A stretch of DNA of 64,000 nucleotides from the NCBI GenBank assembly GCA_900066355.1, contig FMEL01000002.1, forward strand, positions 248,001 through 312,000. The letters are read 5' to 3'. Both the position numbers and the translations under genes were made by a program. Each line of letters starts with the position of its first letter. The stretch's first letter is position 1. The notes beneath the pieces were generated by a model. That model was not told the DNA's origin. It worked only from the letters and a program-made list of their open reading frames with translations, and made no database searches. The stretch is from an uncultured Ruminococcus sp. (GTDB taxonomy: Bacteria > Bacillota > Clostridia > Lachnospirales > Lachnospiraceae). Positions 52,691 through 62,296 of this stretch are shown piece after piece.

Positions 52691-53726
52691 AATGTACCTC
52701 CCAGTCCCGGAGCGCCAGCGCCGTAGTCACGCCGTTACGCCCTGTTTTCTTTTTTATCAGTCTGCCCTGCTCCGCGCCCAGGACCGCACTTCTCTCACAG
52801 ACATTTCCTACACCTGTGATCTTTTTTACAAATTCTGATTCTTCAAATGTCCCTTTTGCATTCTGCAGCTCTGCCTCGCCAAATGTACAAAAAGGAATGT
52901 TCCAGTCTGCCGCCAGTGCAAGAATCCCCTGCTCCTCTTTTTTCAGGGAAATACTTGCGATCTGACTGACTGCTTCCTGATAAATACTTTCTGACTCCAG
53001 ACAGGCTTCCGCTTCCTGCCGGATGATCTCTGCTTCTTTATCTTTTTTACATCCAAGACCAAGAACAACAGCCTTTGGCACGATCTGCACTGTAGATGTA
53101 AAAGGCAGACATGCACGATGCACTGTCACGGCAATCCCTGCCTCTGGTTTACCTGAATCTTCCGGAGTGCATACTTTCAGTCCTCTCGGAAGTGACCCTG
53201 CCCATGGAAATTCACTGTAAAACCCGACAGATTCACCTGCCAGTATTGCCGCAGATACTTCTTTCGCGGCTTTCATATTAAAGATCGCACAGTGATTATT
53301 CTTTGCAAATACATCCACCGCAAATCGGTCATGGAGATCCGTTGCCGTTGTCACCACCGGCTCTGCCCCAAGTATTTCTGCTGTTTTAAGCGCAAGTGCA
53401 TTTGCACCTCCAAGATGTCCGGACAAAAGTGAGATGACGAATTTTCCGCATTCATCGACCACCAGCACCGCCGGATCTGATTTCTTACTTGCAACATAAG
53501 GAGCAATGCTGCGCACTGCGATTCCACATGCACCGACAAAAATTAGTCCGTCATCTGTCTTGAAATGATGTCCTGTCCAGACCGCTGTATTCTCTGCAAT
53601 GGAATCTTCCAGATATTTACTTTTTTTAAAAAGATCCGCTGTATACCCACATTGCTGCAGGCTTTTTTGTATTTTTTCTGCCGTGGTATAACCGGTCAGG
53701 CTGAAACAGATGATCGAAATGTGCAT
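52683..53726 (-). CDS. cbiG: cobalt-precorrin-5A hydrolase
   Basis: 347 residues. Opens the lactone of cobalt-precorrin-5A, releasing acetaldehyde. Middle stretch LLSGHLGGANALALKTAEILGAEPVVTT... is typical (shown to 20: SLLSGHLGGANALALKTAEI); C-terminal CbiG domain GLGCKKDKEAE near residue 221. 23-base gap to cbiF. Confidence 0.93.
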   Translation of the reverse strand: MHISIICFSLTGYTTAEKIQKSLQQCGYTADLFKKSKYLEDSIAENTAVWTGHHFKTDDGLIFVGACGIAVRSIAPYVASKKSDPAVLVVDECGKFVISLLSGHLGGANALALKTAEILGAEPVVTTATDLHDRFAVDVFAKNNHCAIFNMKAAKEVSAAILAGESVGFYSEFPWAGSLPRGLKVCTPEDSGKPEAGIAVTVHRACLPFTSTVQIVPKAVVLGLGCKKDKEAEIIRQEAEACLESESIYQEAVSQIASISLKKEEQGILALAADWNIPFCTFGEAELQNAKGTFEESEFVKKITGVGNVCERSAVLGAEQGRLIKKKTGRNGVTTALALRDWEVHFE

Positions 53727-53749
53727 CTTCTTTTCCTTTGGCTTTATTC

Positions 53750-54508
53750 TTATTTTGTTGCTTCTCTGAACTCTGTCGTAAATCCCGGATCATAGAGTTT
53801 CGAACGGTCATAATGTGCCGCACTCACGGAATCGCCGATGATCATCAGAGCTGTTTTTGTGATATTATTTTCTGCTGCTGTTTTTGCAAGTGTGCCTACT
53901 GTGCAGACAAATTTCTTTTCATCCGGCCAGGTTGCCTTATAAACGATCGCCGCCGCTGTATCTTCCCTGTATCCGCCCTCAATCAGTCTTCTGCTCAGTT
54001 CTTCCAGCATACCGGTGCTTAAAAATACAACCATTGTTGCCTGATGTGCCGCAAAAGACTGAATGCTTTCTTTGGACGGCACCGGTGTACGGCCTTCCAT
54101 TCTCGTAATGATCACGCTCTGTGAAATATCCGGAAGCGTATATTCAAGATTCAGAGCACTGGCTGCCCCGCAAAATGCACTGACACCCGGACAGTAATCA
54201 TAGGCAATGCCTTTTTCGTCCAGAATATCCATCTGCTCTCTGATTGCGCCATAGATACACGGATCTCCGGTATGAAGCCTTACTGTCATTTTGCCTTCTG
54301 CCTCGGCACGTTCCATAACTGCAATTACTTCTTCAAGTGTCATCTTTGCACTGTTATGAATGGTGCAGACATCTTTGCTGTATTCCAAAAGCTGCGGATT
54401 TACAAGAGATCCTGCATAAATAATCACATCTGCCTCTTCCAGATACTGTTTTCCTCTTACTGTGATAAGATCCGGTGATCCCGGTCCTGCTCCTACAAAA
54501 TGAATCAT
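53750..54508 (-). CDS. cbiF: cobalt-precorrin-4 C11-methyltransferase
   Basis: 252 residues. IHFVGAGPGSPDLITVRG at the start, RLHTGDPCIYGAIREQM near 78. SAM methylase. One base separates it from the cbiD stop. Confidence 0.95.
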   Translation of the reverse strand: MIHFVGAGPGSPDLITVRGKQYLEEADVIIYAGSLVNPQLLEYSKDVCTIHNSAKMTLEEVIAVMERAEAEGKMTVRLHTGDPCIYGAIREQMDILDEKGIAYDYCPGVSAFCGAASALNLEYTLPDISQSVIITRMEGRTPVPSKESIQSFAAHQATMVVFLSTGMLEELSRRLIEGGYREDTAAAIVYKATWPDEKKFVCTVGTLAKTAAENNITKTALMIIGDSVSAAHYDRSKLYDPGFTTEFREATK

Positions 54509-54509
54509 A

Positions 54510-55670
54510 TTATTTTTCTCCTTTGCTTATCTTATTTATCAGTTCACCGGCATCTGCTGTCTGTCCCAGATATCCATATTCGTTCGAAAAAACAACTGCT
54601 CCGAGCAATATCTGATGATAGGAATGATGATCAAGATAAAACTGGATCTGCCGCATGATCTCCTCCATCGTTTCTTTCAGAATATGATTACTGTCCAACA
54701 CCTGCAGTGCCTCATCTGTCGTGTTACAATCAAGAACTTCTCTCGCACACTCAAGTGTACATCCGCAACGGATTGCCGCTGCACAGAGTGTTTCCATTCT
54801 CGCATCCGCATTGTGAGAATGTGTATTCATGATTCCGACAGCTACCTTAACAAATTTGCCGATATGCGAGATAAAGAGAATTCCCTTTGCTCCCATATTG
54901 ATGGCCATATCAATCGTTTCACCCACGTAATTGCTGCATTTCATATTTTTTTCAAAGGGAAGGTCCATATGTGCTCTCAGATAATCCGCACCATAATTTC
55001 CGGGTGTGACCAGTAAATACTTCTCTCCCTGCGCAAGATGCTGTGTCATCTCTACCCGGATACTGTCAACCAGTGCCTTTTCACTCATCGGTTCTACGAT
55101 TCCGGATGTTCCGAGAATAGAAATGCCACCCTTGATTCCAAGTCGCGGATTAAATGTCTTCGATGCAATCTTCTCTCCATCCGGCACAGAAATCGTAACT
55201 TTCAGATTGCCTTCATACTGGTATTTGTCTGCCGCTTCCTCCAGTGCCCTGCATATCATGGAACGGGGAACCGGATTGATCGCCGCCTCACCGACTTTTT
55301 GTGAAAGTCCCGGTTTAGTCACTCTGCCAACACCGATACCACCGTCGACAATCCAGTCTCTTTTTCCTGAAATCCTTTCGACCTTTGCATATACCAGTAC
55401 TCCGTCTGTTGTGTCCGGATCATCCCCAGCCTGTTTGCGGACAGCACATGTCACCGAATTGGCTTCCATAGTAATGTCATGCAATTCCAGATGAAGAAGA
55501 ATTCCCTTTGGTGTCATAAGAGAAATTTCACGGATGATACTGCCACTAAGAACCATTTCCGCAGCTCCTTTTGCGGCTCCCGCAGCACAGGAACCGGTCG
55601 TATAACCCATTCGGAGTTTTTTATTATTTTTGATTACATAAAAATCTTCCAGTCCTGTTTTGTGCTCCAT
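54510..55670 (-). CDS. cbiD: cobalt-precorrin-5B C1-methyltransferase
   Basis: 386 residues. GYTTGSCAAGAAKGAAEM near residue 22 and GGISILGTSGIVEPMS near 184. First gene of the ten-gene cobalamin operon. ATG 55670 follows AAGGAGG. No B12 riboswitch is seen upstream; the leader is only about 20 bases. Confidence 0.95.
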   Translation of the reverse strand: MEHKTGLEDFYVIKNNKKLRMGYTTGSCAAGAAKGAAEMVLSGSIIREISLMTPKGILLHLELHDITMEANSVTCAVRKQAGDDPDTTDGVLVYAKVERISGKRDWIVDGGIGVGRVTKPGLSQKVGEAAINPVPRSMICRALEEAADKYQYEGNLKVTISVPDGEKIASKTFNPRLGIKGGISILGTSGIVEPMSEKALVDSIRVEMTQHLAQGEKYLLVTPGNYGADYLRAHMDLPFEKNMKCSNYVGETIDMAINMGAKGILFISHIGKFVKVAVGIMNTHSHNADARMETLCAAAIRCGCTLECAREVLDCNTTDEALQVLDSNHILKETMEEIMRQIQFYLDHHSYHQILLGAVVFSNEYGYLGQTADAGELINKISKGEK

Positions 55671-55697
55671 AAAATCCTCCTTATTACATACTTAATT

Positions 55698-55726
55698 ATT
55701 ATATTATTTTGCCAAAAACTTGTCAA
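55698..55726 (-). promoter_or_regulatory. promoter of the cobalamin operon
   Basis: TTGACA (55726-55721), 17-base spacer, TATAAT (55703-55698). Perfect consensus and only 27 bases from the start codon. Confidence 0.85.
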
Positions 55727-55756
55727 TGAAAGGAAAGCCTTATACGACAGTATGAC

Positions 55757-55788
55757 AAAAAAGCTGAATCTATAAAAGACTCAGCTTT
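55757..55788 (-). terminator. terminator of the glycosyltransferase gene at 55817
   Basis: Minus-strand AAGCTGA/TCAGCTT stem followed by TTTTTT. Confidence 0.8.
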
Positions 55789-55816
55789 CATTGCAAATAT
55801 AAAATTTTCAGGTATT

Positions 55817-56536
55817 TTATACATCATTGATCTCTCTGCGAAGTTTGTGGAAATCACCTACGGCTTTCCAGCCGATCTTCACGATTTTCTTAATATTAAT
55901 AGAGTTAACACCACCCTGTCTCGGTTTAAATGTAATCGGAATAAACTTAACCTTTTCGTGGTGATATACAAAATAGGTCGTAAACATGATATTCGGAATA
56001 TTGAAATCTTCCGGAAGTTTGTTTATATATTTCTCAACCAGAGATGCTTTCATCAGGCGGAAAGGCGCGTTCGCATCATCAATTTTTACACCGAAAATCA
56101 TCCGAAGAAGCAGACAGACAATATTCTCTACAAATTTGCGGCCTTTCCCATCTCCACGTTCAATACGGTTTCCGATCACTGCATCATACTTTTCCCTTGC
56201 TTCCCAGAACTCTTCAAACTCTGCCGGATCTGTTTGTCCGTCGGAATCTGTCTGAAAAATATAATCTGCATCATGTCTGATTGCATATCGATAACCATAC
56301 AGTACCGTATCCCCATGTCCGCCATTTGCTTTTGTCAATGGTGTAAACAGCGGCTTATCTTTCGCCAGTTTCTGCATGATCTCGTAAGTGTTGTCTTTGC
56401 TTCCATCGTTGATGATCACAAGTCTTGACTCACCATTTCCATTGTGTCGCTCAACGATCGGATACCAGTCGTCTATACATTGTTCAATATTCATTCCCTC
56501 ATTGTAGGCAGGAATGATCACATATAATTTTTCCAT
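55817..56536 (-). CDS. family 2 glycosyltransferase (dolichyl-phosphate mannosyltransferase-like)
   Basis: 239 residues. GT-A fold: VIIPAYNEGMNIEQCI at the start, IINDGSKDNTYEI near 48, QTDSDGQTDP near 93. No membrane segment, so a cytosolic-face enzyme. Possibly transfers sugar to a lipid carrier; specificity unknown. Monocistronic with its own terminator. Confidence 0.85.
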   Translation of the reverse strand: MEKLYVIIPAYNEGMNIEQCIDDWYPIVERHNGNGESRLVIINDGSKDNTYEIMQKLAKDKPLFTPLTKANGGHGDTVLYGYRYAIRHDADYIFQTDSDGQTDPAEFEEFWEAREKYDAVIGNRIERGDGKGRKFVENIVCLLLRMIFGVKIDDANAPFRLMKASLVEKYINKLPEDFNIPNIMFTTYFVYHHEKVKFIPITFKPRQGGVNSINIKKIVKIGWKAVGDFHKLRREINDV

Positions 56537-56590
56537 AAGTCTCCCAAACTAACCAATATCATCAGATTTGATGATTCCTGACTGCCAAAA

Positions 56591-58033
56591 TTAATAAATA
56601 ATGATCGGATATCCTCCGTCTATCGTATTGTAGATCAAAGCTGCCTGATCCGTAGGAAGATTGATGCAGCCATGGCTTCCTGCGCCGGATTTGTATCTGT
56701 TTCCGCCAAAAGACGACTGCCAGGATGCGTCGTGAAGTCCCTGACCATATACAAACGGCATCCAGTATTTTACGGTTACATTATAACCATATTCCGAACT
56801 CGAAAGATTGTACGGGCTTGCCTTATATGCAATCGGCCATGCCCCACGGTAAGTCTCACGACCGGCTTTCGGTGCACCGCTTACAATATCTGTCTCTGTC
56901 ACCAGTACACCATCCTTATAAAGCCAGAGATGCTGATTATCAAGGCTTACTTCTATGTAACTTCCGGCAAGATCATCACTGCCATTTCGCTGCATGGCGC
57001 TTATGCTGTAAACCGGATCACGGCTGACCTCACTGCCGCTGGCAATATCTTTCAGAAGCTGCTGCATTTCTCCGTCCTGATCGATCTGAAATCCATATTC
57101 ATTATCTGATACTGTCACATCATTTCCATAAGAAGTATGGAATGTACGGGGTACATAGATTGTATTGTATTTTGTTGCAAGATCCTGTATGTATGTCTTT
57201 ATTGCATCCTGATCTACGCTGATACTGTCAGAAGATATCTGAAGCCATGACTCGATCGTTGACGCATCAACCACCTCTGTCTCACTTCCAAGTGTATAGG
57301 TAACTTTGGAACTGCGGTATTTATTCAGTTCCTCATTTAATTGAGAAAGCTTGGTCTGCATATCATCTGAAACTTTCACAGACGGCTGCTGATATACATC
57401 ATTCCCCATGGCAAGCTTGATTTCGCCCCCGAGAAGCTGTGACGGGAAAAGAGACTCCAGTGACTGGTCAACATATGCCAGCAAACGAGACTCATCAATC
57501 TGATTTCCCTGTACATCACTGATCAGTGTAAACTTCTTCTGATCCTCATTGTACTGAATCGCAGCATCTACGGATGCAGTTCTTTCTTTATCGCCGAAAT
57601 TTGATTCCTGAAGTGATGCCTTTTCCTGATTTTCATTCTTCTGGATTTCATAAGGAATCTTCTGATCTACCTGTGTCGCAAACAGTTTGCGATTGGCTTC
57701 TCGTGTCTTCTGAAGTTCGGTAAGCTGTGTCTTCAATGCAGCTTCATTCAGATCATAACCAAGATTTTCCAGCGTCGTTTCATATACAGTTGCACCATCC
57801 TCCTGAAAAGCAACTTTTCGTTCACGGAAATCTTTCAGAATCTTCTGCTCAGCTTTATCAACAGTGAGTGTGGAAACATCCAGACCATAGATGGCAATTT
57901 TTCTTCCAAGTGTATTCGTATCTGCAATATACAGGTAAATAAAAAGTCCTGCGATCAGGATCACCATCGCACCGATGCATCCACCCAGTATAATCTTCTT
58001 TGTTTTCCTGCTTACCTTGAATTTCTTCCCCAT
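56591..58033 (-). CDS. L,D-transpeptidase with peptidoglycan-binding-like domains
   Basis: 480 residues. N-terminal anchor IILGGCIGAMVILIAGLFIY near residue 14, two repeats of a PG-binding-4-like region (about 55-330), then a YkuD domain from about 355. Catalytic SHGCINLP near residue 457. Makes 3-3 crosslinks in peptidoglycan outside the membrane. The start begins MGKKFKVSRKTKK, a basic cytoplasmic end. Confidence 0.92.
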   Translation of the reverse strand: MGKKFKVSRKTKKIILGGCIGAMVILIAGLFIYLYIADTNTLGRKIAIYGLDVSTLTVDKAEQKILKDFRERKVAFQEDGATVYETTLENLGYDLNEAALKTQLTELQKTREANRKLFATQVDQKIPYEIQKNENQEKASLQESNFGDKERTASVDAAIQYNEDQKKFTLISDVQGNQIDESRLLAYVDQSLESLFPSQLLGGEIKLAMGNDVYQQPSVKVSDDMQTKLSQLNEELNKYRSSKVTYTLGSETEVVDASTIESWLQISSDSISVDQDAIKTYIQDLATKYNTIYVPRTFHTSYGNDVTVSDNEYGFQIDQDGEMQQLLKDIASGSEVSRDPVYSISAMQRNGSDDLAGSYIEVSLDNQHLWLYKDGVLVTETDIVSGAPKAGRETYRGAWPIAYKASPYNLSSSEYGYNVTVKYWMPFVYGQGLHDASWQSSFGGNRYKSGAGSHGCINLPTDQAALIYNTIDGGYPIIIY

Positions 58034-58127
58034 AATTTATTCCTCGTATCTGCTGTAGTGTAAATTTATGAACACGTTTTGTAATTTATTATAGCATCCA
58101 CATAAACTCACACGTAATTCTGAATTT

Positions 58128-59276
58128 CTATTTTTTACCGTTCAAATGTTTCAGCTTCTTAGGAATATACAATAATGCCTTTCCTGCTTTTAATGTTGTG
58201 CTGGATTTCAGTTTCTGAAGCTCTTTTTCTGCTTTCTTTGCCCTGGATTGCCATTCTTTCATTTCCTGAGCCTGTCTGAAAAGATATTCGACAGCACTGC
58301 ATTCTTTCATCTGCATATAGATCTGATATTTTGCACCATTATAAGAATAACATTCTTCCTCCGTGAAATCATCCAGTTCAAATTCTGCAAATATTTCACT
58401 GTTTAACCTTTCATAGATTTCACAAAATGCCTCTCCGACTTTAAGCGAACAAAGATTATAAATGCTTACTCCAAAAGCAAGATTTTTAAAACTTGTCTCT
58501 ACAGTATCATACAAATCCAGTTCTTTCAGTTTATCACGGATTGCTTTTAATGCCTCATACCAGTCCCATGGGGTTTTTGTATTATTTGCCTGGAGACTGG
58601 TGCTTCTCTGGCGGTAATTGACAAGAACCTCCGGAAGCATCGTGATTCTTTTTGCAAGGACAAGCGCCATATTTACAAAGTAAATATCATTTGAACGTGA
58701 AAGTGCCATAAATTCAAGTTTATTTTCATCAATCAGGCTCTTTTTGAACAAACTTGTCCATGGACAGCCCGTACCAATATTGAAAACGTACGGAAATGTT
58801 TTTCCCTCTACCGGCATCGTCTGCGGAAGATATTCTTTCTTCTGCATAACATTACTTTTTCTGTACTTACCGGTATCTCCAAAATAGAGTCTTGCATCAT
58901 ACATGCAGACATCTGCCTGATCTACTTTAATTTTATTCAGGCTGTGTTCCAGAAGTTCCGGTTCAAAGAAATCATCACTGTCCAGAAACAGCAGGTATTC
59001 TCCCTTTGCTCTTTTGATTCCTTCATTTCTCATCAATCCGGCTTTTCCACAATGATCCATGCTTACATATTGAAACCGTGGATCAGATACTGCATATTCT
59101 TTAATGATATCGGCAGTTCCATCATTCGAACCATCATCCACACAAAGCACTTCAAAATCTGTAAATGTCTGGTTTTTCAGACTTTCCAGACATTCTTCAA
59201 TATATTCCTTCACATTATAGGAGGGAATAATGACTGTTATCTCTGGTTTTTTATTATTGTTAATATATGTTTCCAT
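58128..59276 (-). CDS. family 2 glycosyltransferase
   Basis: 382 residues. ITVIIPSYNVKEYIEECLES and LCVDDGSNDGTADI at the N-terminus, FLDSDDFFEPELL near residue 96 (DxD). The start ATG 59276 follows GAGGG; an ATG at 59294 lacks a site. A lysine-rich tail suggests membrane association. Probably cell-surface polysaccharide or teichoic-type synthesis. Confidence 0.83.
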   Translation of the reverse strand: METYINNNKKPEITVIIPSYNVKEYIEECLESLKNQTFTDFEVLCVDDGSNDGTADIIKEYAVSDPRFQYVSMDHCGKAGLMRNEGIKRAKGEYLLFLDSDDFFEPELLEHSLNKIKVDQADVCMYDARLYFGDTGKYRKSNVMQKKEYLPQTMPVEGKTFPYVFNIGTGCPWTSLFKKSLIDENKLEFMALSRSNDIYFVNMALVLAKRITMLPEVLVNYRQRSTSLQANNTKTPWDWYEALKAIRDKLKELDLYDTVETSFKNLAFGVSIYNLCSLKVGEAFCEIYERLNSEIFAEFELDDFTEEECYSYNGAKYQIYMQMKECSAVEYLFRQAQEMKEWQSRAKKAEKELQKLKSSTTLKAGKALLYIPKKLKHLNGKK

Positions 59277-59410
59277 CCTAGTACCCTCAATCAAATCATT
59301 TTGGTCTCAGTATAGCATACGCTCCGTTTTTCGTAAACAGATCAATCTATGCTTTCTGTCAAACTATTTTTATGATATGATAAATACAATATCAGCAAAG
59401 GAGTGTTGCT

Positions 59411-60964
59411 ATGAATCAGACAGTTTCTGACTACCGTTTTAAATTTTCTGTTGTAACAGCTGTTTATAATGTTGAACCATATCTTGCTGAAGCCATCGAG
59501 AGCATCCTGACTCAGGATATCGGCTTTGAAGAATCCGTAGAAATAATTCTCGTAGACGATGGTTCTACAGATAGATCCGGTGCAATCTGTGATGAATATC
59601 AGCAAAAATTTCCAGACAATATTAAAGTAATCCACAAAGAAAACGGCGGTGCATCATCAGCACGAAATGAAGGAATCCGGCATGCCTCTGGTCGTTTTGT
59701 AAGTTTCATGGATGCCGATGACAAACTGACACCTGAAACCCTTTCTGCTGTCTACGATTTTTTCATCCAGTCAGAAAATCAGATTGACCTTGTTTCTGTA
59801 CCAATCTACTATTTTGAAAAACGTGATACCGGACATAAGCTCAATTATAAGTATGATACAGAATCCCCTCAGATTATCGATTTAACAAAGCAATATTCTT
59901 ATGTACAGATGCATATTTCCTCTTCATTTATCCGCCGTGCATTGTTAAATGAAAATACATTTGATACTTCTCTCCGCTATGCAGAAGATGCAAAAGCTAT
60001 CATGTCTCTGTTATTGAACAATCCCAAATATGGAGTTGTCCCGGCAGGCAGATATATGTATCGTACTCGAAGCGCTCTGGATTCCGCATTAAATGTTTCC
60101 AAGCACCGTAAAGAATGGTATATTGACAGTCTTAAATATTACACGTTCTGGGCGCTGGATGAATCTGAGCGTCGACTGGGATATGTTCCGGACTTTGTTC
60201 AGTATACAATCATGTATGATCTCCTGGCACGTTTCCGGATGAAAAAATTTCCGGATGATGTGATGACTGCACATGAAAAAGAATCTTTTCTGAGTATGTT
60301 ATTTCGTGCGTTACAGCGAATCGACGATCATATCGTTATAGAGCAGCACAATCTTTCTCCGGAATTATGTGATTACTTATTGAGTATAAAAAAGGCGCCA
60401 GATTCCGGTACACTTGTTTATGATGCTGATGCCGAGAATCAGTATTTTCATTATTCTGATTTTAATTCATGTTCCAGTGCTTCCTATCCGGTTTTTCTTG
60501 AGACACTTGATTTCCAGGAAAATGCCTTTACTTTACAGGCACATGTAAAAATTTACACACGTTTTCCATATCCTTCAAAGATGTTTCTGCGACTCATTTC
60601 CGGCTCCCAGACACAGATCATTGACTGTTCTTTCTATGAAAATCGTGATGAAGGTGCGCTTTTTAACGGCCAGCAGTTATCACTCACTCTGTATTTTACT
60701 GCCGTCATACCGTATGATATGCTAAAATCATCTACAAAGGTTGAATTTTGCATGATCTCCGGTTCAAACACAATTAAATTTCACAGTTTTCGAAGAGGGA
60801 ACGAGTTTCCGGTTACCCCGGAGAACTCCCGTTTTAAATCAGGTAAACACGTATTTTATGTTACTCTGGCTTCGCAGTCCCTCAACTTTGAACCGGGTAC
60901 CCCTGTTGCCAGACTCAAGCACAAAGCAATGCACTGTGCCCGTGTAATACGTCGACATATATAA
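59411..60964 (+). CDS. two-part glycosyltransferase of family 2
   Basis: 517 residues. N-terminal GT-A domain: FSVVTAVYNVEPYLAEAIES, VDDGSTDRSG near 47, SFMDADDKLTPETL near 97. From about residue 330 an unassigned beta-rich region follows, as in TarS/TagB-type polymer enzymes. Divergent from the previous gene. Sugar unknown. Confidence 0.82.
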   Translation: MNQTVSDYRFKFSVVTAVYNVEPYLAEAIESILTQDIGFEESVEIILVDDGSTDRSGAICDEYQQKFPDNIKVIHKENGGASSARNEGIRHASGRFVSFMDADDKLTPETLSAVYDFFIQSENQIDLVSVPIYYFEKRDTGHKLNYKYDTESPQIIDLTKQYSYVQMHISSSFIRRALLNENTFDTSLRYAEDAKAIMSLLLNNPKYGVVPAGRYMYRTRSALDSALNVSKHRKEWYIDSLKYYTFWALDESERRLGYVPDFVQYTIMYDLLARFRMKKFPDDVMTAHEKESFLSMLFRALQRIDDHIVIEQHNLSPELCDYLLSIKKAPDSGTLVYDADAENQYFHYSDFNSCSSASYPVFLETLDFQENAFTLQAHVKIYTRFPYPSKMFLRLISGSQTQIIDCSFYENRDEGALFNGQQLSLTLYFTAVIPYDMLKSSTKVEFCMISGSNTIKFHSFRRGNEFPVTPENSRFKSGKHVFYVTLASQSLNFEPGTPVARLKHKAMHCARVIRRHI

Positions 60965-61032
60965 ATATTTCCAAAATATTATGGCAGTGACACTTCAGTA
61001 ATAGTGCCACTGCCATATTTCTCTGATATATC

Positions 61033-61176
61033 GTAACTGTTCAGTACCCTCACAGTTACGAGTCAAAATGCATTCCAAATCACCTTCGGTGATGGCATTT
61101 TGCCTTAATATGTCTCGGGATTTTGGCAAAAAACATGCCAAAACGCCTCGCGGGATACTACCTTCTGAATAGTTAC
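61033..61176. repeat. intergenic repeat, family C copy 2
   Basis: Near-identical to 47368-47510. In this copy the flanks extend the palindrome: GATATATCGTAACT (61025) and AGTTACGATATATC (to 61184) are exact reverse complements. Lies between two convergent genes. Confidence 0.8.
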
Positions 61177-61186
61177 GATATATCTT

Positions 61187-62128
61187 TTATTTCAGTCTAA
61201 TTATCGACTCATCATTTGTCTCTGCTATGATAAAATGTGGTCTGTGTTTTGTCTCCAGATATGTCTTTGATATGTACTGTCCCATAATTCCAAGACACAA
61301 GAGCTGGATTCCGCCAATAAAGATAACTACACAGACAATAGAAGCCCAGCCTGCAACCGGATCTCCGAATATCAACCGGCGGATAATGATGACTGCAAGT
61401 GCCAGAAATGAAAAGAAGGTCATTGTCGTTCCAAACCAGGACGCTATACTTAAAGGAACATGAGAAAAATTAATAATTCCATCAATTGCATATTTAAACA
61501 ATTTCCAGAAATTCCATTTTGTTTCCCCTGCTACTCTCTCAACATTTTCGTATGGCATCCAGTAAGTTCGAAATCCGACCCATCCAAACAGCCCTTTTGA
61601 AAATCGATTGTATTCTCCCATGGCAACGATCGCATCTACCATACTCTTTTTCATGAGCCTGAAATCTCTGGCGCCATCCACAATATCTGATTCAGATATC
61701 CTGTTCATAATGTCGTAAAATCTTCTTGCGAACCAGCTTCTGATCGGCGGTTCTCCCTCACGGCTTACTCTTCTCGTTGCCACACTGTCATATTCGTCTG
61801 TCTCAAGCATTTTAAGCATTTCCGGTAACAATGCCGGCGGATCCTGAAGATCTGCATCCATAACTGCAATGTAATCACCCTTTGCATTGCAAAAACCCGC
61901 ATACATCGCAGCTTCTTTGCCAAAATTACGTGAAAACGACAGATAGATCACATGCGGATCCTTTGTTGAAAGCGCTTTTAATTCTTTCAGTGTGTCATCT
62001 TTTGATCCGTCATTGACAAATAATAACTCGTAATCTTCGCCAATCTCCTTCAAAACACGAGATACTTCCTCGTGAAAAAAAGGCAGTGCCTCCTGTTCAT
62101 TATAACAGGGAACGATAATAGAAATCAT
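61187..62128 (-). CDS. polyprenol-phosphate glycosyltransferase (GtrB-like)
   Basis: 313 residues from ATG 62128, with AAGGAG upstream; the longer frame to 62206 has no support. ISIIVPCYNEQEALPFF at the start, FVNDGSKDDTLKEL near 39, VMDADLQDPP near 90, and two C-terminal membrane helices (TTMTFFSFLALAVIIIRRLI and IVCVVIFIGGIQLLCLGIMG). Makes lipid-linked sugar for export. Confidence 0.88.
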   Translation of the reverse strand: MISIIVPCYNEQEALPFFHEEVSRVLKEIGEDYELLFVNDGSKDDTLKELKALSTKDPHVIYLSFSRNFGKEAAMYAGFCNAKGDYIAVMDADLQDPPALLPEMLKMLETDEYDSVATRRVSREGEPPIRSWFARRFYDIMNRISESDIVDGARDFRLMKKSMVDAIVAMGEYNRFSKGLFGWVGFRTYWMPYENVERVAGETKWNFWKLFKYAIDGIINFSHVPLSIASWFGTTMTFFSFLALAVIIIRRLIFGDPVAGWASIVCVVIFIGGIQLLCLGIMGQYISKTYLETKHRPHFIIAETNDESIIRLK

Positions 62129-62196
62129 ACTTTCCTGGCTCCTTAGTTCATTATAATCAGCGGACGCGCCACCGGCGTCTCCTCGATATGCAATGT

Positions 62197-62246
62197 AAAA
62201 AGGCACCTGCCTCCCTCGTATAGAGATGAGAGGCAGGCGCCTTTTC
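62197..62246 (-). terminator. terminator of the GGGtGRT gene
   Basis: Minus-strand AAAGGCGCCTGCCTC/GAGGCAGGTGCCTTTTT with T-run. Confidence 0.85.
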
Positions 62247-62296
62247 TCGTTTTCAAATGATTATACTCTGTTTTTAATACTTATTCAAGAATTAAA

